From NCBI GenBank assembly GCA_905182985.1, contig CAJJDN010000129.1:62001-126000 (forward strand): 64,000 bases of DNA, given 5' to 3'. The notes below the pieces were generated by a model. It saw nothing but the letters and a program-made list of their open reading frames with translations, was not told where the DNA came from and searched no databases. Of the stretch, positions 34,895-48,422 are shown piece after piece. The first letter of the stretch is position 1; each line of letters opens with the position of its first letter. The position numbers were made by a program, and so were the translations under genes. This stretch comes from Paramecium sonneborni. Its lineage: Eukaryota; Ciliophora; Oligohymenophorea; Peniculida; Parameciidae.

Positions 34895-36711
34895 ATGAAT
34901 GATAAAAGTTATTAGCTTAATACTTCTTATGATTCTTAAGGAACCTTACCACCAAAAAATAAACAATTCTCTCCTGTAATTACATAATTAATGAGGAAGG
35001 ATAGAGAGATTGAATTAATGCGGGATGAGCTATCATAATAGAATTATTTAATCGATGAATTGTCTTAATAAATTCATTACTTAGAGTAACAACTTAAAGA
35101 TAATGAAACATTCAAAGATAAATATTAATCATTAAGTGAAGAATATAATTAACAATAAAAAGATGTATAAAAATTAAAAGTGCCTGTTCAAACTACTACA
35201 GCTAAAGAAATTTTAAATTAATTTTTAGAATAGGATAAATAAGGAGAAGATAATTAAAAAATAAAATATATTGAGTCTAATCCTTATTATAAACAAGAAT
35301 TATAAGAATCTATTTGTAGAGAATTAGAATAAAAAGAAATTTTAGATATTTTTATAAAGCATTGTAATTAAATGAATGAATAGATTATATCAAAGAATTA
35401 AGAAATCCTATTACTGACATAAGAAAAGCAAGATGAAATTATTACCTAACTCATAAATAAAGAAGAAGAGTTGTTATTTTATAAAGAAAAAAGCAGAGTA
35501 TTTTATGAATTGTTATAATGCAATATGGATATAACTAAATTATATTAAAAGTAGCATTAAGGATTGAGGTAAGCTTTAAAAGGTTGTTGGACAATTAATA
35601 TGGATTAATCTTAGTAAATTGAATAAGTGATTAAATTATATGATAATGTATACTAATAAGGTAATTCACTTCCTTTTAAACCAATATTAGATTAAATCAA
35701 AATATAATCAAATCATAACTATTCAAATAAAATGATGTCTTAATTAGAGTTATTTATCAATAAGGTTTGCTAAGTAGAAGGAAAGACTGCTTTTGATAAA
35801 GTTTAGAAGATGGTTATGTAAATTGACAAATATCAACAAATTTGTTAAAATATTTAAGAAGAAAAATAGGAAATAATTGAAGAACTATAATTTTATAAAA
35901 ATAAATTATTAGAATAAGATGAAACTATTAAAGAGTTTGAAAAATTATTAAGTTAAATGGAAGAGAATTATAATTAATAGTTGAATACTTAAACTCTGTA
36001 ATTAAATGAAATTAATTAAAAAAATGAATTGATTGCTCATTATCAATTAATTTTAGATGACTATAAATCATCAATGTCATCAAAATAGGAATAAAAATTA
36101 AATAACTAATAAGAAGGCGAAATTCATAAAGAAGAATAGGTAGAAGAAATTCTCAAGATAATAACTATGATTCTTTAAGGTTATAATACATTGACAAATG
36201 ATTATTAACTTAATATTGATATAAATGGAATCAATGTGAATAAGTACATTATATGAAATATATAGAAAAGTGTAAATAGAGATTAATCCTGTTATCCATA
36301 ATTATATAAATAAAATATAATAATAAGTTAATAGTTAATTTATGAATACTGGAAAAAGTTATTATGAATTGACAAATCATATGGTGAATAGTTTACAATT
36401 AATGAAATAATAATTGCCTTAACATCAATTGAAAGTACAAATATATTAATAATTAATCTAAGAATTTTATGAATAATGCAAGCATTGAGTATATCGAGAA
36501 ATTTAATTAAATTAGTTATTGTTATTTTATAAAGTAAGAAAAACTAACCAGTAATGAAAAGGATCTTTATAGAAAATATTATACTTATATTCCAAGATTG
36601 TTAGGAGAATTAATAGAAAATTAAACTCAAATCTTCATTAAATTATTAAGAGAAAAAGTTTATAATAGCATAATGTGTGAACCTATTATTCAAAATAAAC
36701 AATTTTAATGA
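34895..36711 (+). CDS. Coiled-coil protein, unknown
   Basis: ATG 34895 reads MNDKSYQLNTSYDSQGTLPP, then coiled coil with frequent Gln and Glu (RKDREIELMRDELSQQNYLI, EKLLSQMEENYNQQLNTQTL). A moderately conserved middle holds HQGLRQALKGCWTINMDQS and LPFKPILDQIKIQSNHNYSN. Two introns rescue the 3' end: 22 nt gtacattata...tatatag before KVQIEINPVIHNYINK, and 28 nt gtacaaatat...tctaag before NFMNNASIEYIEKFNQ. It continues RKYYTYIPRLLGELIENQTQ and ends PIIQNKQFQ, TGA 36709-36711. About 588 residues. No family recognised; length and heptads suggest a structural protein. Confidence 0.75.
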
Positions 36712-36755
36712 TGCATTATTTATATATTTATATAATTAGAGAATATTAATTAATA

Positions 36756-37155
36756 ATGTCAATTAATTATATTAAATTTATGTAAAGAAAATAGTAATAT
36801 GAAAAGGATTTCGATTCCTATAAACATAATATAAAACTAACTGAAGAATAAATGCTTAAGTCTGTTGAAGCAGCTGCCAAACATAAAGAAATTTGTCTCA
36901 AAAATTCAAATAATTTTGAGTTGTTTGCCACATGTAAAAATTAATTAAATTTAATTAGGTATGGAAAAATATGAAGGAAAAATAGACAACATTGCTAACT
37001 TCTTATCAATACGCTTACTTTTTATTGAAAGGTAAGCTTTACAATGTTATTAATCATAATCAGATGAACGAGAATATGAATAATGTCATCAAAAAGTCGA
37101 ATAAGAATTACATAATTGTTACAATGAATATTATTAAGGATTACTTAATCTCTGA
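36756..37155 (+). CDS. Small Cys-containing helical protein, unknown
   Basis: ATG 36756 starts MSINYIKFMQRKQQYEKDFD. A 25-nt intron (gtaaaaatta...taattag) after FATC restores YEGKIDNIANFLSIRLLFIE, then RQALQCYQSQSDEREYEQCH, QELHNCYNEYYQGLLNL and TGA 37153-37155. About 124 residues. Cys residues are spaced among helical, charged sequence in a way reminiscent of small intermembrane-space proteins, but no exact CX9C or CX3C twin pair is present, so I do not assign it. Begins 45 bp after the preceding gene. Confidence 0.65.
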
Positions 37156-38286
37156 TTTAGCTTATTTTATATCCTATTTATCATCAAATCAATTATGATT
37201 TACCTTACAAAAATTTTAAATTCTTAAAAATTTTTATTTTGATCTTATCTTTAGATTCAAACAATAATAATAAAAAAATTTTTTTTTAATATAAAATAAT
37301 CTATTCTTCCATAAATGTATTAGATATTCTAAATTTCGATATTTTTAACCATTGTCTTTTTCCTCTAAAAAAATTATAAACACAACTCAATTTCAACCTT
37401 TCATTGATCATTTATTTGTATATCTATTGAAGTTTGAATTGAATACTATTAATTTTTTAATCAACTTAGCAAATCATCTTAAATGATTATAAAATTCTAA
37501 TCATTTTTCTTAAATAGAAAGTTTTCGTTGGATTTAATAATTATAGAAAAATTGTACATATTTGAAGAAATAAATGCTTTTTCATATTAGTCATTTAATA
37601 TTTTGGGTGTGTGATTTATGATTATTTTATCAACTTTCACTCTAGATGATTTTACTTTAAAGTAATATTATTGAATTATGTTATTATTAAAGGAAAGGTA
37701 AAAAATTATTATAAATAAAAGTGAAATTATTAATATAATTTGACATTTATATAAAATACTTTATAGGCGATATTTAAATCAATCTATTGAGATAAAAAAT
37801 CTGTAGTTTGATTATTTTTTGAATTCTATTTGAAATCTATTTAAGGAATTTTTCAGTATGAACCTTTTAAACTTTTCTGCCTATTGAATGAATGATATAA
37901 TTTTATTATGTAAACAATTTATATTTAATAAAAGAATTCTATCATTTTTTGTAAAGATTCATAAGCCAAAACTAAAAGAATTTTCTAAATTTAAATAAGA
38001 TTTTCTATAATTTTTATTGGTTTTTTATTAATATAAGGATGATTAAATAGTTAGAATATCTTTAATCTTATATTAAAATAATTTTGATTAATTTGTAATA
38101 GAGAGGACATAGTGTTATGAAATATTAATTCTTTACATAGATAAGATCTAAATAAATGAATTTGAAAGATTGTTAATAGATTAAAGACTTATATAATAGG
38201 TTCTCTTGATAAATAATTAAATTTGTTAGTATTTAAGTAAAGTAATTGACTTTATTGAAATAAAGTGTAATAAGGACATTATTTTA
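37156..38286. other. Unusually long intergenic stretch
   Basis: About 1.1 kb without a convincing gene, the longest such gap in the window. T-rich in the first part and A-rich near the end. I scanned both strands and saw only chance-like frames rich in Phe, Ile, Leu and Asn. It may hold a decayed gene too far gone to recognise, or a non-coding transcript. Confidence 0.4.
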
Positions 38287-39829
38287 ATGATTAATGATTA
38301 ATACATAATGAAAAAGAAAATTTCTTAAGGTTCATTTGGTGTAGTGTATGTAGGATAGGATGTTTAAACGAATTAATATGTGGCAATAAAGATAGAAAAG
38401 ACTGATTAGGGATCAAGTTTAGAAAAAGAAGTAAGTATATTTTGGATAATAATATATAAATAGGCTAAAATTCTTTAACATTTGAATGGGACTCTCAATA
38501 TTCCAAGATTGTTTTATTTTGGAGAGCATAAGAAATAATTGTTAATGGTAATAAGTTTTTTGGGAAAAGATCTCACTTATTATATTCGACAATATAAAAA
38601 ATTTTCTTTAAAATGTGTTTTACTGATTGCAGAATAAATGTTAAGTATATTGGAAAATATACATCTAAAGTAATTAGTAATAAAAATATGAGATCTGTAT
38701 TACATAGAGATATAAAGCCAGAAAATATTCTAACAGGAAGAGATAATGATTCAAATATATATTTAGTAGATTTTGGGATTAGCAAATTCTATAGAGATAA
38801 GAAAGGAAGACATATGTATTAATTTAATAATTAATTAAAATAAGAAATTTTTAGGATAATAAACCATTTCTTGGGACATCTCGCTATGCTAGTTTAGCTG
38901 CACATAAGGGATAAGAACTTAGTAGAAGAGATGATTTAGAATCTTTAGGATATGTTTTAATTTATCTATTGAAAGGTTAAGTCTTTTATTTTGATTTAGG
39001 AAGTTTACCTTGGCAAGTTTTAAAATTATAGGATGAATAAAAAATAAAGGCTGTAGGTGATATGAAAACAACTATAACCCTTCATGAATTGTGTAATGGA
39101 TTACCAGATGAATTTTAAAGAATGATTGATTATGCACGTAAATTAGAATTTAGAGCTACACCTGATTACCAATTCTTAAGACAAATGTTTTAGAAATTAG
39201 CTCATTAATTAAATATTTAAGATTAATTAAGATATGATTGGGATTATACTCCATCATCACTTTAAGTTCCAAGCTCAGAAATTGCTGTTTTAAAACGATC
39301 CAAAAGAACTACAGATCAAGAATAGTAAGATTTATTATAAAATCGTAAAAAATAACCATCATCTAGTACACTTAATGGATTAGAAGGATTATCTGGACAT
39401 AGTTATTTAAAAACACCTGAATAACATTGTAGAAAAAAATCATTAACACCTGCTAAATAAAAAAGCAATTCTAGTTTTAATGATACTTTTAGTAGTTATA
39501 ATTAAAGTGCTAATTAAAGTGTTATTGGATTACCTAGTCATCAAAATAATATATCATAACTCTCATTTTTTGAAAATAATAATCTTCTATCCTTAGCATT
39601 TGAAAGTATGAGTAAAATCACTAAAGAATAATTGAATTAAGAAGAACATGAAGAAAATAATGAAGATCTAAGTCCTTCTCCTTTAGAAGTTAAGTACTTA
39701 AAACTTAAAAAATAATCAGTAAATGTGTAATTACAATATTTATAATTTAGTCATTTTAAAAGAACTTTATTATAAATAGAATCCATGAATATTCTTCCTC
39801 CTTAGTCTTCATTTAATTAATGTTAATGA
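38287..39829 (+). CDS. Casein kinase 1 (CK1)-like protein kinase
   Basis: ATG 38287 gives MINDQYIMKKKISQGSFGVV (glycine loop) and VAIKIEKTDQGSSLEKE (lysine VAIK). A 33-nt intron leads to AKILQHLNGTLNIPRLFYFG, and a 23-nt intron sits within NIHLKSVLHRDIKPENI (catalytic loop intact). YLVDFGISKFYRDKKGRH keeps the DFG. Another intron leads to LGTSRYASLAAHKGQELSRR, the CK1 signature that replaces APE, and RDDLESLGYVLIYLLKG. A 24-nt intron precedes SLPWQVLKLQDEQK. All motifs for an active serine/threonine kinase are present. The C-terminal tail of about 180 residues is Ser, Gln and Asn-rich (SSSTLNGLEGLSGHSYLK) and probably regulatory. TGA 39827-39829, about 475 residues. Confidence 0.9.
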
Positions 39830-40550
39830 ATTTAACTTTATATATTCAACTAAAAACATAATAATATATATAATATTTACATTTCAATCAATCATTAACA
39901 AATTTATAAAATAGATATCCTTAAATTTCTATATTTAACCATCTATATTTATCTAGTATTAATAGTTTTAAGAAAGAAATTAAATCAAACTTAATCTAAT
40001 TTTATTATATCTCATGTATACATTAAAGCTCTTAAATTTAGTATATATTAATAATGAAAACAATTAAATCAATCCAAAAATATTGATATTTGATTTACAA
40101 AAAAAAGGATTATTTTTAAATAATATAAAAATGCTTTAATTATAAACATGTATAAAAGTGCAAATAAAAATTATAATATATCATCTATTCTTCTAAATAG
40201 TAATATTCATCTTAAACCTCTTATAAAGCTAAAATATTAACAAAAATGATCAATAGATATTTTTTTGAAATAATATAAAAATCTTTGTCATCATTTTATA
40301 TTGATGATAATTTTGGAATGAAATTCTATCCAGAATGACGAGATTTATAGATGATTCACATTACCTTAGATAGAATTCTTAATAGGATTTATAATTTTAT
40401 ATGTTTGTATATAGAATAATAGAAATTAAACCTTCTTAAACAATTGTTTTGAATTAATTCATCATCTTGACATTAAATTAGACCATTAAAAAGAAATGAT
40501 TATGAAATATATTACGTATTAATCAATTAGCATATACATAAAACAAAATT
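39830..40550. other. Convergent intergenic region, no gene seen
   Basis: About 720 bases between two converging genes. AT-rich with short open stretches on both strands, none with protein-like composition. Nothing else noted. Confidence 0.45.
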
Positions 40551-41084
40551 TCATTATTACGAGAACACTCTTTTCATGATTAGAAAATCCCTTTGATTCA
40601 TGGCTTCTTGAAATCCAAGGAAAATCTTGAAAGGTGCAATGAATATAAAAATTATAAGCACTCCGATATACATAGGTATGCTGAAAAGTAAGTTAACAAT
40701 TAAAATGATGAAAATGTTATCTATTTTTGTTTCTATTTCTTATATAAGCTTTTCAGTTTTATTAAGAGCAAGTGCAAATGCCACAAGAGGTGAAAGAGAA
40801 AGGAAGATGATAAGTTAGAGAACGTTTACTATGAAACATAGTATAGTATTTTTTAATTCCTTTATCTCTTCACAATGTGGACATTAAGAAGACTAAGTTC
40901 CTTTAGAAGAGAAAAGTTCTAATTATTTAAAGCATTTTGAGCATAGTTTTTTATAGCAAATGGTACAATTTTCTTAATGAAAGCCTTCTTTATTGATCGT
41001 TATTGCACACTAGTTAAGACTTTCTATGCTATCTCGAGATTCTAAATTCAAAAATTTTTATACATGTGCTGCTTTAGGTGCCAT
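40551..41084 (-). CDS. Membrane-anchored zinc-finger (IBR/RING-like) protein
   Basis: An uninterrupted 177-codon frame starts MAPKAAHVQKFLNLESRDSI at 41084. The ligand series is NQCAITINKEGFHQENCTIC, KKLCSKCFKQLE and QCPHCEEIKE, matching the later part of an in-between-RING (IBR/RBR) finger. Two strong transmembrane segments follow, VNVLQLIIFLSLSPLVAFAL and FIILIVNLLFSIPMYIGVLI, with KTEKLIQEIETKI between them. It ends FLIMKRVFSQQ, TGA 40551-40553. A membrane ubiquitin-ligase accessory role is plausible, but the fragmentary finger makes this tentative. Most TAA/TAG codons here are Gln at conserved-looking sites. Confidence 0.65.
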
Positions 41085-41758
41085 GAGGGTAAGTTTGAGA
41101 TCGTTTGTTGAATTTAACCATATAAATGATATTATTGATTTAAAAAGATCTTTAAAGTTTGTGTTATAATCCCAATATTAAACTCAAGATTACTTTTCCT
41201 TAATATAAATTATTTGAATTAAGTTTTTCAATTAATTAATACTAATTAGAAATATATGAATTAAATTCAATTTCTTTTATAAATCATCATGATTTTATAT
41301 ATATCTTAAAGATTCTAACTTTATTTTTATGTTTAAAATTCTTTTTCAATGAATAAATTTTTATAAAAAATTTAATTTTAAATTAAGTTTCAAGAAGTAT
41401 CTTTTTATAATATTTTTTCATTTATCATAAGTATGCCTTTATAAAATTATTTATTACATTTTAAAATCATAAAAAGTTTTAAATTATTGTAAATTAGATT
41501 ACTTGGAAGTGTGTTAAGAAATAAAATCATCTTCTAATTGAATTTGGATTTATAAAAGTCATTATTTTGTTATTTTAGCGTATTCAAAAGTGAACTAGAG
41601 CTTTTAGATTTGATTTGTGAAAAAGAAGTGTGAAATGAAAATAAAAAAGTTCCAAATAACTTATAAAATAATTCATATTATTTTGAATTAATAATATAAT
41701 TAAAAAATGATAAATAGTGTTTTTCTTTATAAGAAATTATAAAATTCTCAAACTAAAG
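41085..41758. other. Intergenic, no gene seen
   Basis: About 670 bases of AT-rich sequence upstream of one minus-strand gene and downstream of another. No coding frame, RNA or repeat found. Confidence 0.45.
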
Positions 41759-42110
41759 TCATGATTATTTTTATGTAATATTTTCATACCATTTTACCCA
41801 ATCAGCTACTAATTTTTTTGTATTTTTTAATTATGCTTTTATATCTTCTGAATTGATAGATTCTTTATGGGCTTCATAAAATTTGGAATGAGCATCAATA
41901 GTTAAGATAAAATCATTTAAATTTCTTTCTTTAATTTTCAAATTATCATACATGCCTTTTATAAAATAACAAGTTTTTACAGTCAACAATTAAATCTCTA
42001 TCAAAATACTTTTCTGTACAAATTTGTAAATATTATTGCTTTATTTCTTATTATAAGTCTTTAGAAAGTCCTTTAAGAATGTTTAAATAATCTTCTTTAG
42101 TTTTAGACAT
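41759..42110 (-). CDS. Small helical protein, unknown
   Basis: ATG 42110 gives MSKTKEDYLNILKGLSKDLQ, then QQYLQICTEKYFDRDLIVDC. A 25-nt intron (gtaaaaactt...ataaaag) joins MYDNLKIKERNLNDFILTID, AHSKFYEAHKESINSEDIKA and KLVADWVKWYENITQKQS, TGA 41759-41761. About 108 residues, all predicted alpha-helical with alternating charge. No family assigned. Intron removal is needed for a continuous frame, which supports a real gene. It is divergent from the PRP4 gene, with 132 bp between starts. Confidence 0.65.
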
Positions 42111-42242
42111 AAATAAAATAATTAAAGGAATATAAGGAAAATAGCTTGGACTTAAAAAAATAATATATTGGATTAAAGCAAGGAATAACACTAATAAATA
42201 AAATAAAATAATTTTGTTATATAATTTATAACATATATAAAA

Positions 42243-44024
<1,782 letters not shown>

Positions 44025-44050
44025 CATATTGAAATTTATACAATCATTTT

Positions 44051-44512
44051 TCATTTAGAAATTTGTTAAATAATTTCATTAATTTAAGTATTGTTTAAAT
44101 CTTTTGATATTAAAAGTAAATTATTTCTAAACTATTATCTTTTATATCTTTAATTACTTTGTACTACAGGAATGTATTATATTTATTTTATTTATTTTAT
44201 TTAATTGAATCTATAATCCTTTTGTTTTTTTTCAGAACTAAAATTATATAATTATTCTTTTGAAACTGGAGAACAAGTAGTTTTAGTACAAGTTTATTAT
44301 TTAAATTCTCCATATTGAATTCTTCTTTATTTAGGAGATTGAGATTATTGTGTTAAACATTTCTTAATTATAGCATTGTTAAATGGGGAATCAGGAGCTT
44401 TTGATAACTTTGTTATTTGATGTATGGAATCATTCAAGATTCTTAATTGATTAGTAAATTTATTAGCGTTAATAAAATCATACCCACTTTATAATTTAGG
44501 TTTTTGTTTCAT
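44051..44512 (-). CDS. Small basic protein, unknown
   Basis: ATG 44512 gives MKQKPKLQSGYDFINANKFT, then TNQLRILNDSIHQITKLSKA, PDSPFNNAIIKKCLTQQSQS and PKQRRIQYGEFKQQTCTKTT. The frame stays open to TGA 44051-44053, about 153 residues, but the last third (IKQIKQIQYIPVVQSNQRYK) looks like chance read-through, so a short intron near 44230 may hide the true end. No family recognised. It converges on the PRP4 gene with 26 bp between stops. Confidence 0.5.
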
Positions 44513-45009
44513 TATTAACTTTAAATATTTATATATTTTTAATTTTATAATCTTTTCTAATAAGTCAAAGTCAGAAGATTTATAATTGTATACAAATTTA
44601 GTGCTCAAAGCAGAATGAAATATTAAAATTAGAAAATAAGTTTATAAAGTAATTTTGATATTGGATAAAATTTCATAATTAATATAATATGATATGATAA
44701 AGATGAAGAATGTAAAAATTTGAAGTTCTATTATTTGTTGAATTTAGACAAATCAAAATTATCTATATATTTAATATAATATTTTTTGTAAAAAAATGAA
44801 TGATATTGCTCACACTGGAAAATCATAAGCTTCTGCTTAAGATATTCATTCAAAAATAGAGAGTCAATTCTTATAGCGATATGCACATTATTTAATTGGG
44901 GATGAATTTGATTCGTTTCTAACTCCATCATTTGTTCATATGCTACATATTTTGGATTAAAAAAAAGTGAGTTGTGAGTAATTGATAAATTACAAGACAC
45001 AATAAATAA
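44513..45009. other. Divergent intergenic region with a protein-like minus frame
   Basis: About 500 bases. A minus-strand frame at 44731-45000 is open for 89 codons (NPKYVAYEQMMELETN, NEYLKQKLMIFQCEQY) and has good composition, but no ATG, no intron and no domain. It could be an exon fragment. Otherwise AT-rich with no features. Confidence 0.35.
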
Positions 45010-46003
45010 ATGTAATTTAGTTTAGTTTTAATAGAGAATCAAAACACTGAGAGTTAAGTATTTTTTGCATTAAGAAATTTTACTTTTAATTCATTTTCTT
45101 TGATGTTTGATTAGAAGTTAGAAAATACTAATGTTTATACAAAAGAAGATTATTTTCGATCAATAAGAACTACGTATTATAAAAATAATAGAGTAGACAA
45201 GATTAAGCCAATCGAAGACATCAATTTGTACATAATCCATCAAATTCATTTAATTAAGATAAGTAAGAATAGCATTAGCATAATTTCTATGAATTATATT
45301 CAAATAAATTAGCAAAAGATCAAGGAGATATACTTTAAGGGGAAATAGTGATATTTGAGACGAGAATTAAATATCCAGCTACAAAAGCCAAATAATTATG
45401 CTACGAGATTAAATAAAAAATAGACAATTTATTTAGATCAACTGTAAACAAAACATTAATTTGAAGACTAGGTAACATCAGATAATTAGATCAGAATATA
45501 TACCATATTTAGAGGAGTATAAATATCCAACTATTGTATTAATAATACTATATAATGGGGATGTGAATCTAGATTTTTCAAAGCTTTTACAAATGAATTA
45601 AATCACAATCAATAGAAAACAATTTGCCTTAAAAGTGAAGGTGTATTTTATAAGTAAACTATCATTGTTTAGCCATTTCAGAGAAGTGAATAATCAATAG
45701 AAGACTGAATGCATTACAGATAAGGTAAATGATATTTCAGATTAAGGTTGTTACATTCTATGACATGAATAGAGTAAGATAAAGGAGATAGAAAGTACTT
45801 AAAGAAATTGAAGTTATTAAGAAGTAATCTTAAGTGGTAATTATTTATTATCATCTCATTAGAATCTTAATAAAAAAAAAAAAGAGTAATATTGGAAATG
45901 GAGTATTACTACTGGATTTTGTGTTGCTGCTGCAATCTATTTATTGAGTAAAAAATAAATCAATCTCAAAAAATTTGTTTAAGTTACTTCCAAAATAGTT
46001 TGA
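45010..46003 (+). CDS. Probable membrane protein, exon structure unresolved
   Basis: ATG 45010 opens MQFSLVLIENQNTESQVFFA, then VYTKEDYFRSIRTTYYKNNR. The frame changes between 45190 and 45260. It continues HNFYELYSNKLAKDQGDILQ and EIVIFETRIKYPATKAKQLC, later SEYIPYLEEYKYPTIVLIIL and FREVNNQQKTECITDK. The C-terminus has a transmembrane-like WKWSITTGFCVAAAIYLLSK and stops at TGA 46001-46003. At least three junctions must exist; a 22-nt intron gtaaatgata...gattaag is clear, but two others do not fit simple GT...AG introns. It is a real locus by composition, but the exact protein is uncertain and the family unknown. Confidence 0.5.
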
Positions 46004-46041
46004 TTATTTATATATTTTATATAAATTTAGTTAGAACGTAT

Positions 46042-46731
46042 ATGTAGAGATACATCTAACAATAGAAAAATCAGTATAATTAATCTATTATTATACAGAG
46101 CCTATTAAATTCATTAAAGAAGATTAAGTGACATTAAATCAAGAAAGACTTCCCTTCCTAAATTAGATAAAACATTTGATGTTTATAAATAAAATAGGTA
46201 CATAGCCGCAAGAAAATAAGAAATTAATAAATGGGAAGGAATTATGAAATAAAATAAAAAGCTACTCCATAAACTCAATAATGTAGAGTCTACTTTTTAA
46301 AAATCTGTAAAATTAATTAAAAATATATTTGTATTCAAGGTAATCTATTCGTAGTGTAAGTTCTTGCAACTCTAAAAAATCTATTGAAATCAAAGAAAAT
46401 AGAAAGAAAGAAAATGCTAGAATACAAACTAAATTATCATAAATGTAATATAATTATTTATGAAATAAGAACATCTACTTTTGACAAATAGAATTGTAAA
46501 ACCAGTCCAAGATCAGGTAGAACTTAAGCAAAACCAATCTAAAATTAAGAAAAGAGTTTAAATGTGAAGCCTATTTAAAATTACAAACTATAAAATCAGG
46601 GTTATTAAAGACATAAGAGTTTATAACAACCTCAAAAAGAAGAAATAAAGGTCAAAAATATGATATAACAATATCAATAAGTTTTAGATAAATTACTTCC
46701 TTTAATAAAGTAAGATAAACTTAATAAATGA
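46042..46731 (+). CDS. Basic coiled-coil protein, unknown
   Basis: ATG 46042 gives MQRYIQQQKNQ; a 25-nt intron (gtataattaa...tatacag) joins AYQIHQRRLSDIKSRKTSLP, then KLDKTFDVYKQNRYIAARKQ and NKKLLHKLNNVESTFQKS. The next junction is unresolved. It continues VSSCNSKKSIEIKENRKKEN and IQTKLSQ, a 25-nt intron (gtaatataat...aataag), TSTFDKQNCKTSPRSGRTQA and MIQQYQQVLDKLLPLIKQDK, TGA 46729-46731. About 210 residues, basic, Ser/Gln-rich with short helices. It resembles a short microtubule-associated protein in composition only. Confidence 0.5.
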
Positions 46732-46762
46732 CAATTATAGATATGAATATTATTTCAAAAAG

Positions 46763-47885
46763 TCATATACTATCTTTACATCTTTCACATAGTTTATTTG
46801 ATTAATTTTCTTTAAGTTTACAATTTTCTAATCTCAAATTTTGAATTTCTTATTATAAGATCTGTATATCATCTTCATAAATTGAATCTTGTGGTTAATT
46901 CATTTTCTAAATTGATAATCAAATTATTATACTTCATATTTTTATAATTCTTCTCTTAATTGGCTATTTATTTAGGATTATTAATAATTTAATTAGATGG
47001 AAATCTTGAGCTTATTTTGTAACTCTTCTTTTGTTCCTTCACAATCTACAATATTAAATGGGAGTTCATCAGTTTTTTTATTACTAGGCCTAGCTTATGC
47101 TTATTAGGTGCTCTAATAAAGTTATGATTATAAATCTAAAAGCGAATGAGTAAGCGATTTTGGGGGTGATTTTTATGAAATCTAAGAAAACTACGTAGTA
47201 CTATTATTCATAAGTTCTTTGGAAACATGTGTAGAGATTTAATTAGATTAAGTTTAAGATATAAGTTAACTAGAAGTTCCAATTGATTAAACTGATTAAA
47301 TTACAGAAAGGTTGATTTTATCAACAATTTACTAATTTAAATCGAAATGTATACTTTATATATACGCTATCTGATTACATTTAATTCAAGATCTAAAATT
47401 TATTATTATTGTTCTTCATCAAGATTTTCACTATTTTATAAGGAAAATGAGTCTAAAGATAATCTAGATTAAGAAGTAAGTTCACAAAGATATTGTCCAA
47501 TCACTTCATTTAATTTTTAACCCAATTAATCGAGAGTAGTATTTATTGGTTCATTTTATTATGCTTCTATTTCAATACGATCATTGGTTTCTTCTATTTT
47601 CTTAGGTTTTATTTCCAAATTATTATCACATGTACCAGAGTAGTAATCTTTTAATCCCAAAATATTTAAATCATTTAATTATATTGAACCACTCAGATCT
47701 TCTTAATCCTTTCTTTATAATAGGTTTTTATCCACCTTTATCATTAAAATATATTATACAAACTCATTTTTTAATTTATCTTTATTATTATTGTTTTGAC
47801 TTGGTAATTTAGTTTATGAATATGATCTTGAAATGCCACACATGTCTAAATCATAATCCTACGAATTCTCAAATCTATTATTCAT
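46763..47885 (-). CDS. Ser/Gln-rich protein with C-terminal coiled coil, unknown
   Basis: ATG 47885 gives MNNRFENSQDYDLDMCGISR, then acidic-polar sequence (EETNDRIEIEAQQNEPINTT). A 23-nt intron (gtatacattt...aaattag) leads to INLSVIQSVQSIGTSSQLIS, THVSKELMNNSTTQFSQISQ and SPPKSLTHSLLDLQSQLYQS. The coiled coil LREELQKYE then takes a 26-nt intron (gtataataat...atttag) into QEIQNLRLENCKLKENQSNK and ends CERCKDSI, TGA 46763-46765. About 355 residues. Two introns restore a continuous frame, so the gene is well supported even though no domain was found. Confidence 0.7.
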
Positions 47886-48422
47886 TATATTTTTATGAAT
47901 ATAATATAAAATTATTACAAATTAAAATTCATTAGAACAGCCAATACTTGCAGCACTTTCTTCTAAGACAATTTTTATTCAAAATTATTTAATCCTTATT
48001 GTTCTTGTACTCAAAAGATAAAACTATATTTTTTGGTAATCATTATTGAATAGATCCAGTTTAAAAATAAAACCATCGGTTTTAATTATACTATAAAATA
48101 GGTTGTATCTTTAAAAAATAAAAAATGATACTTTCTTAATTTTATTAATATTATATATACTACTTTATTTTTAAGTATAATTATAGATGTAGAACACAAA
48201 TCTAATTCTTATTTTTATAGATTTTAATTTAAGTTTTATCAAAATAACACAACAATTGAGAATAAATTAATAAGAATAACAAATAGAACTTGATATTCTA
48301 ATAATAAGAATGTTCATTATTTTAGTCTTTTCTTTTTGTTATTAATCATTTATATAAATAGAGAATTTATGATAGTTTAATGAAATGATATTAAAAATAT
48401 TGAATATAATTAATTTATAATC
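47886..48422. other. Divergent intergenic region
   Basis: About 540 AT-rich bases between divergent start codons. It should contain both promoters; no coding or RNA signal seen. Confidence 0.5.

Noticed and set aside
38613..38822. Plus frame MCFTDCRINV... and the minus frame opposite
   Set aside because: Both lie within the CK1 kinase and are explained by its exons and introns.
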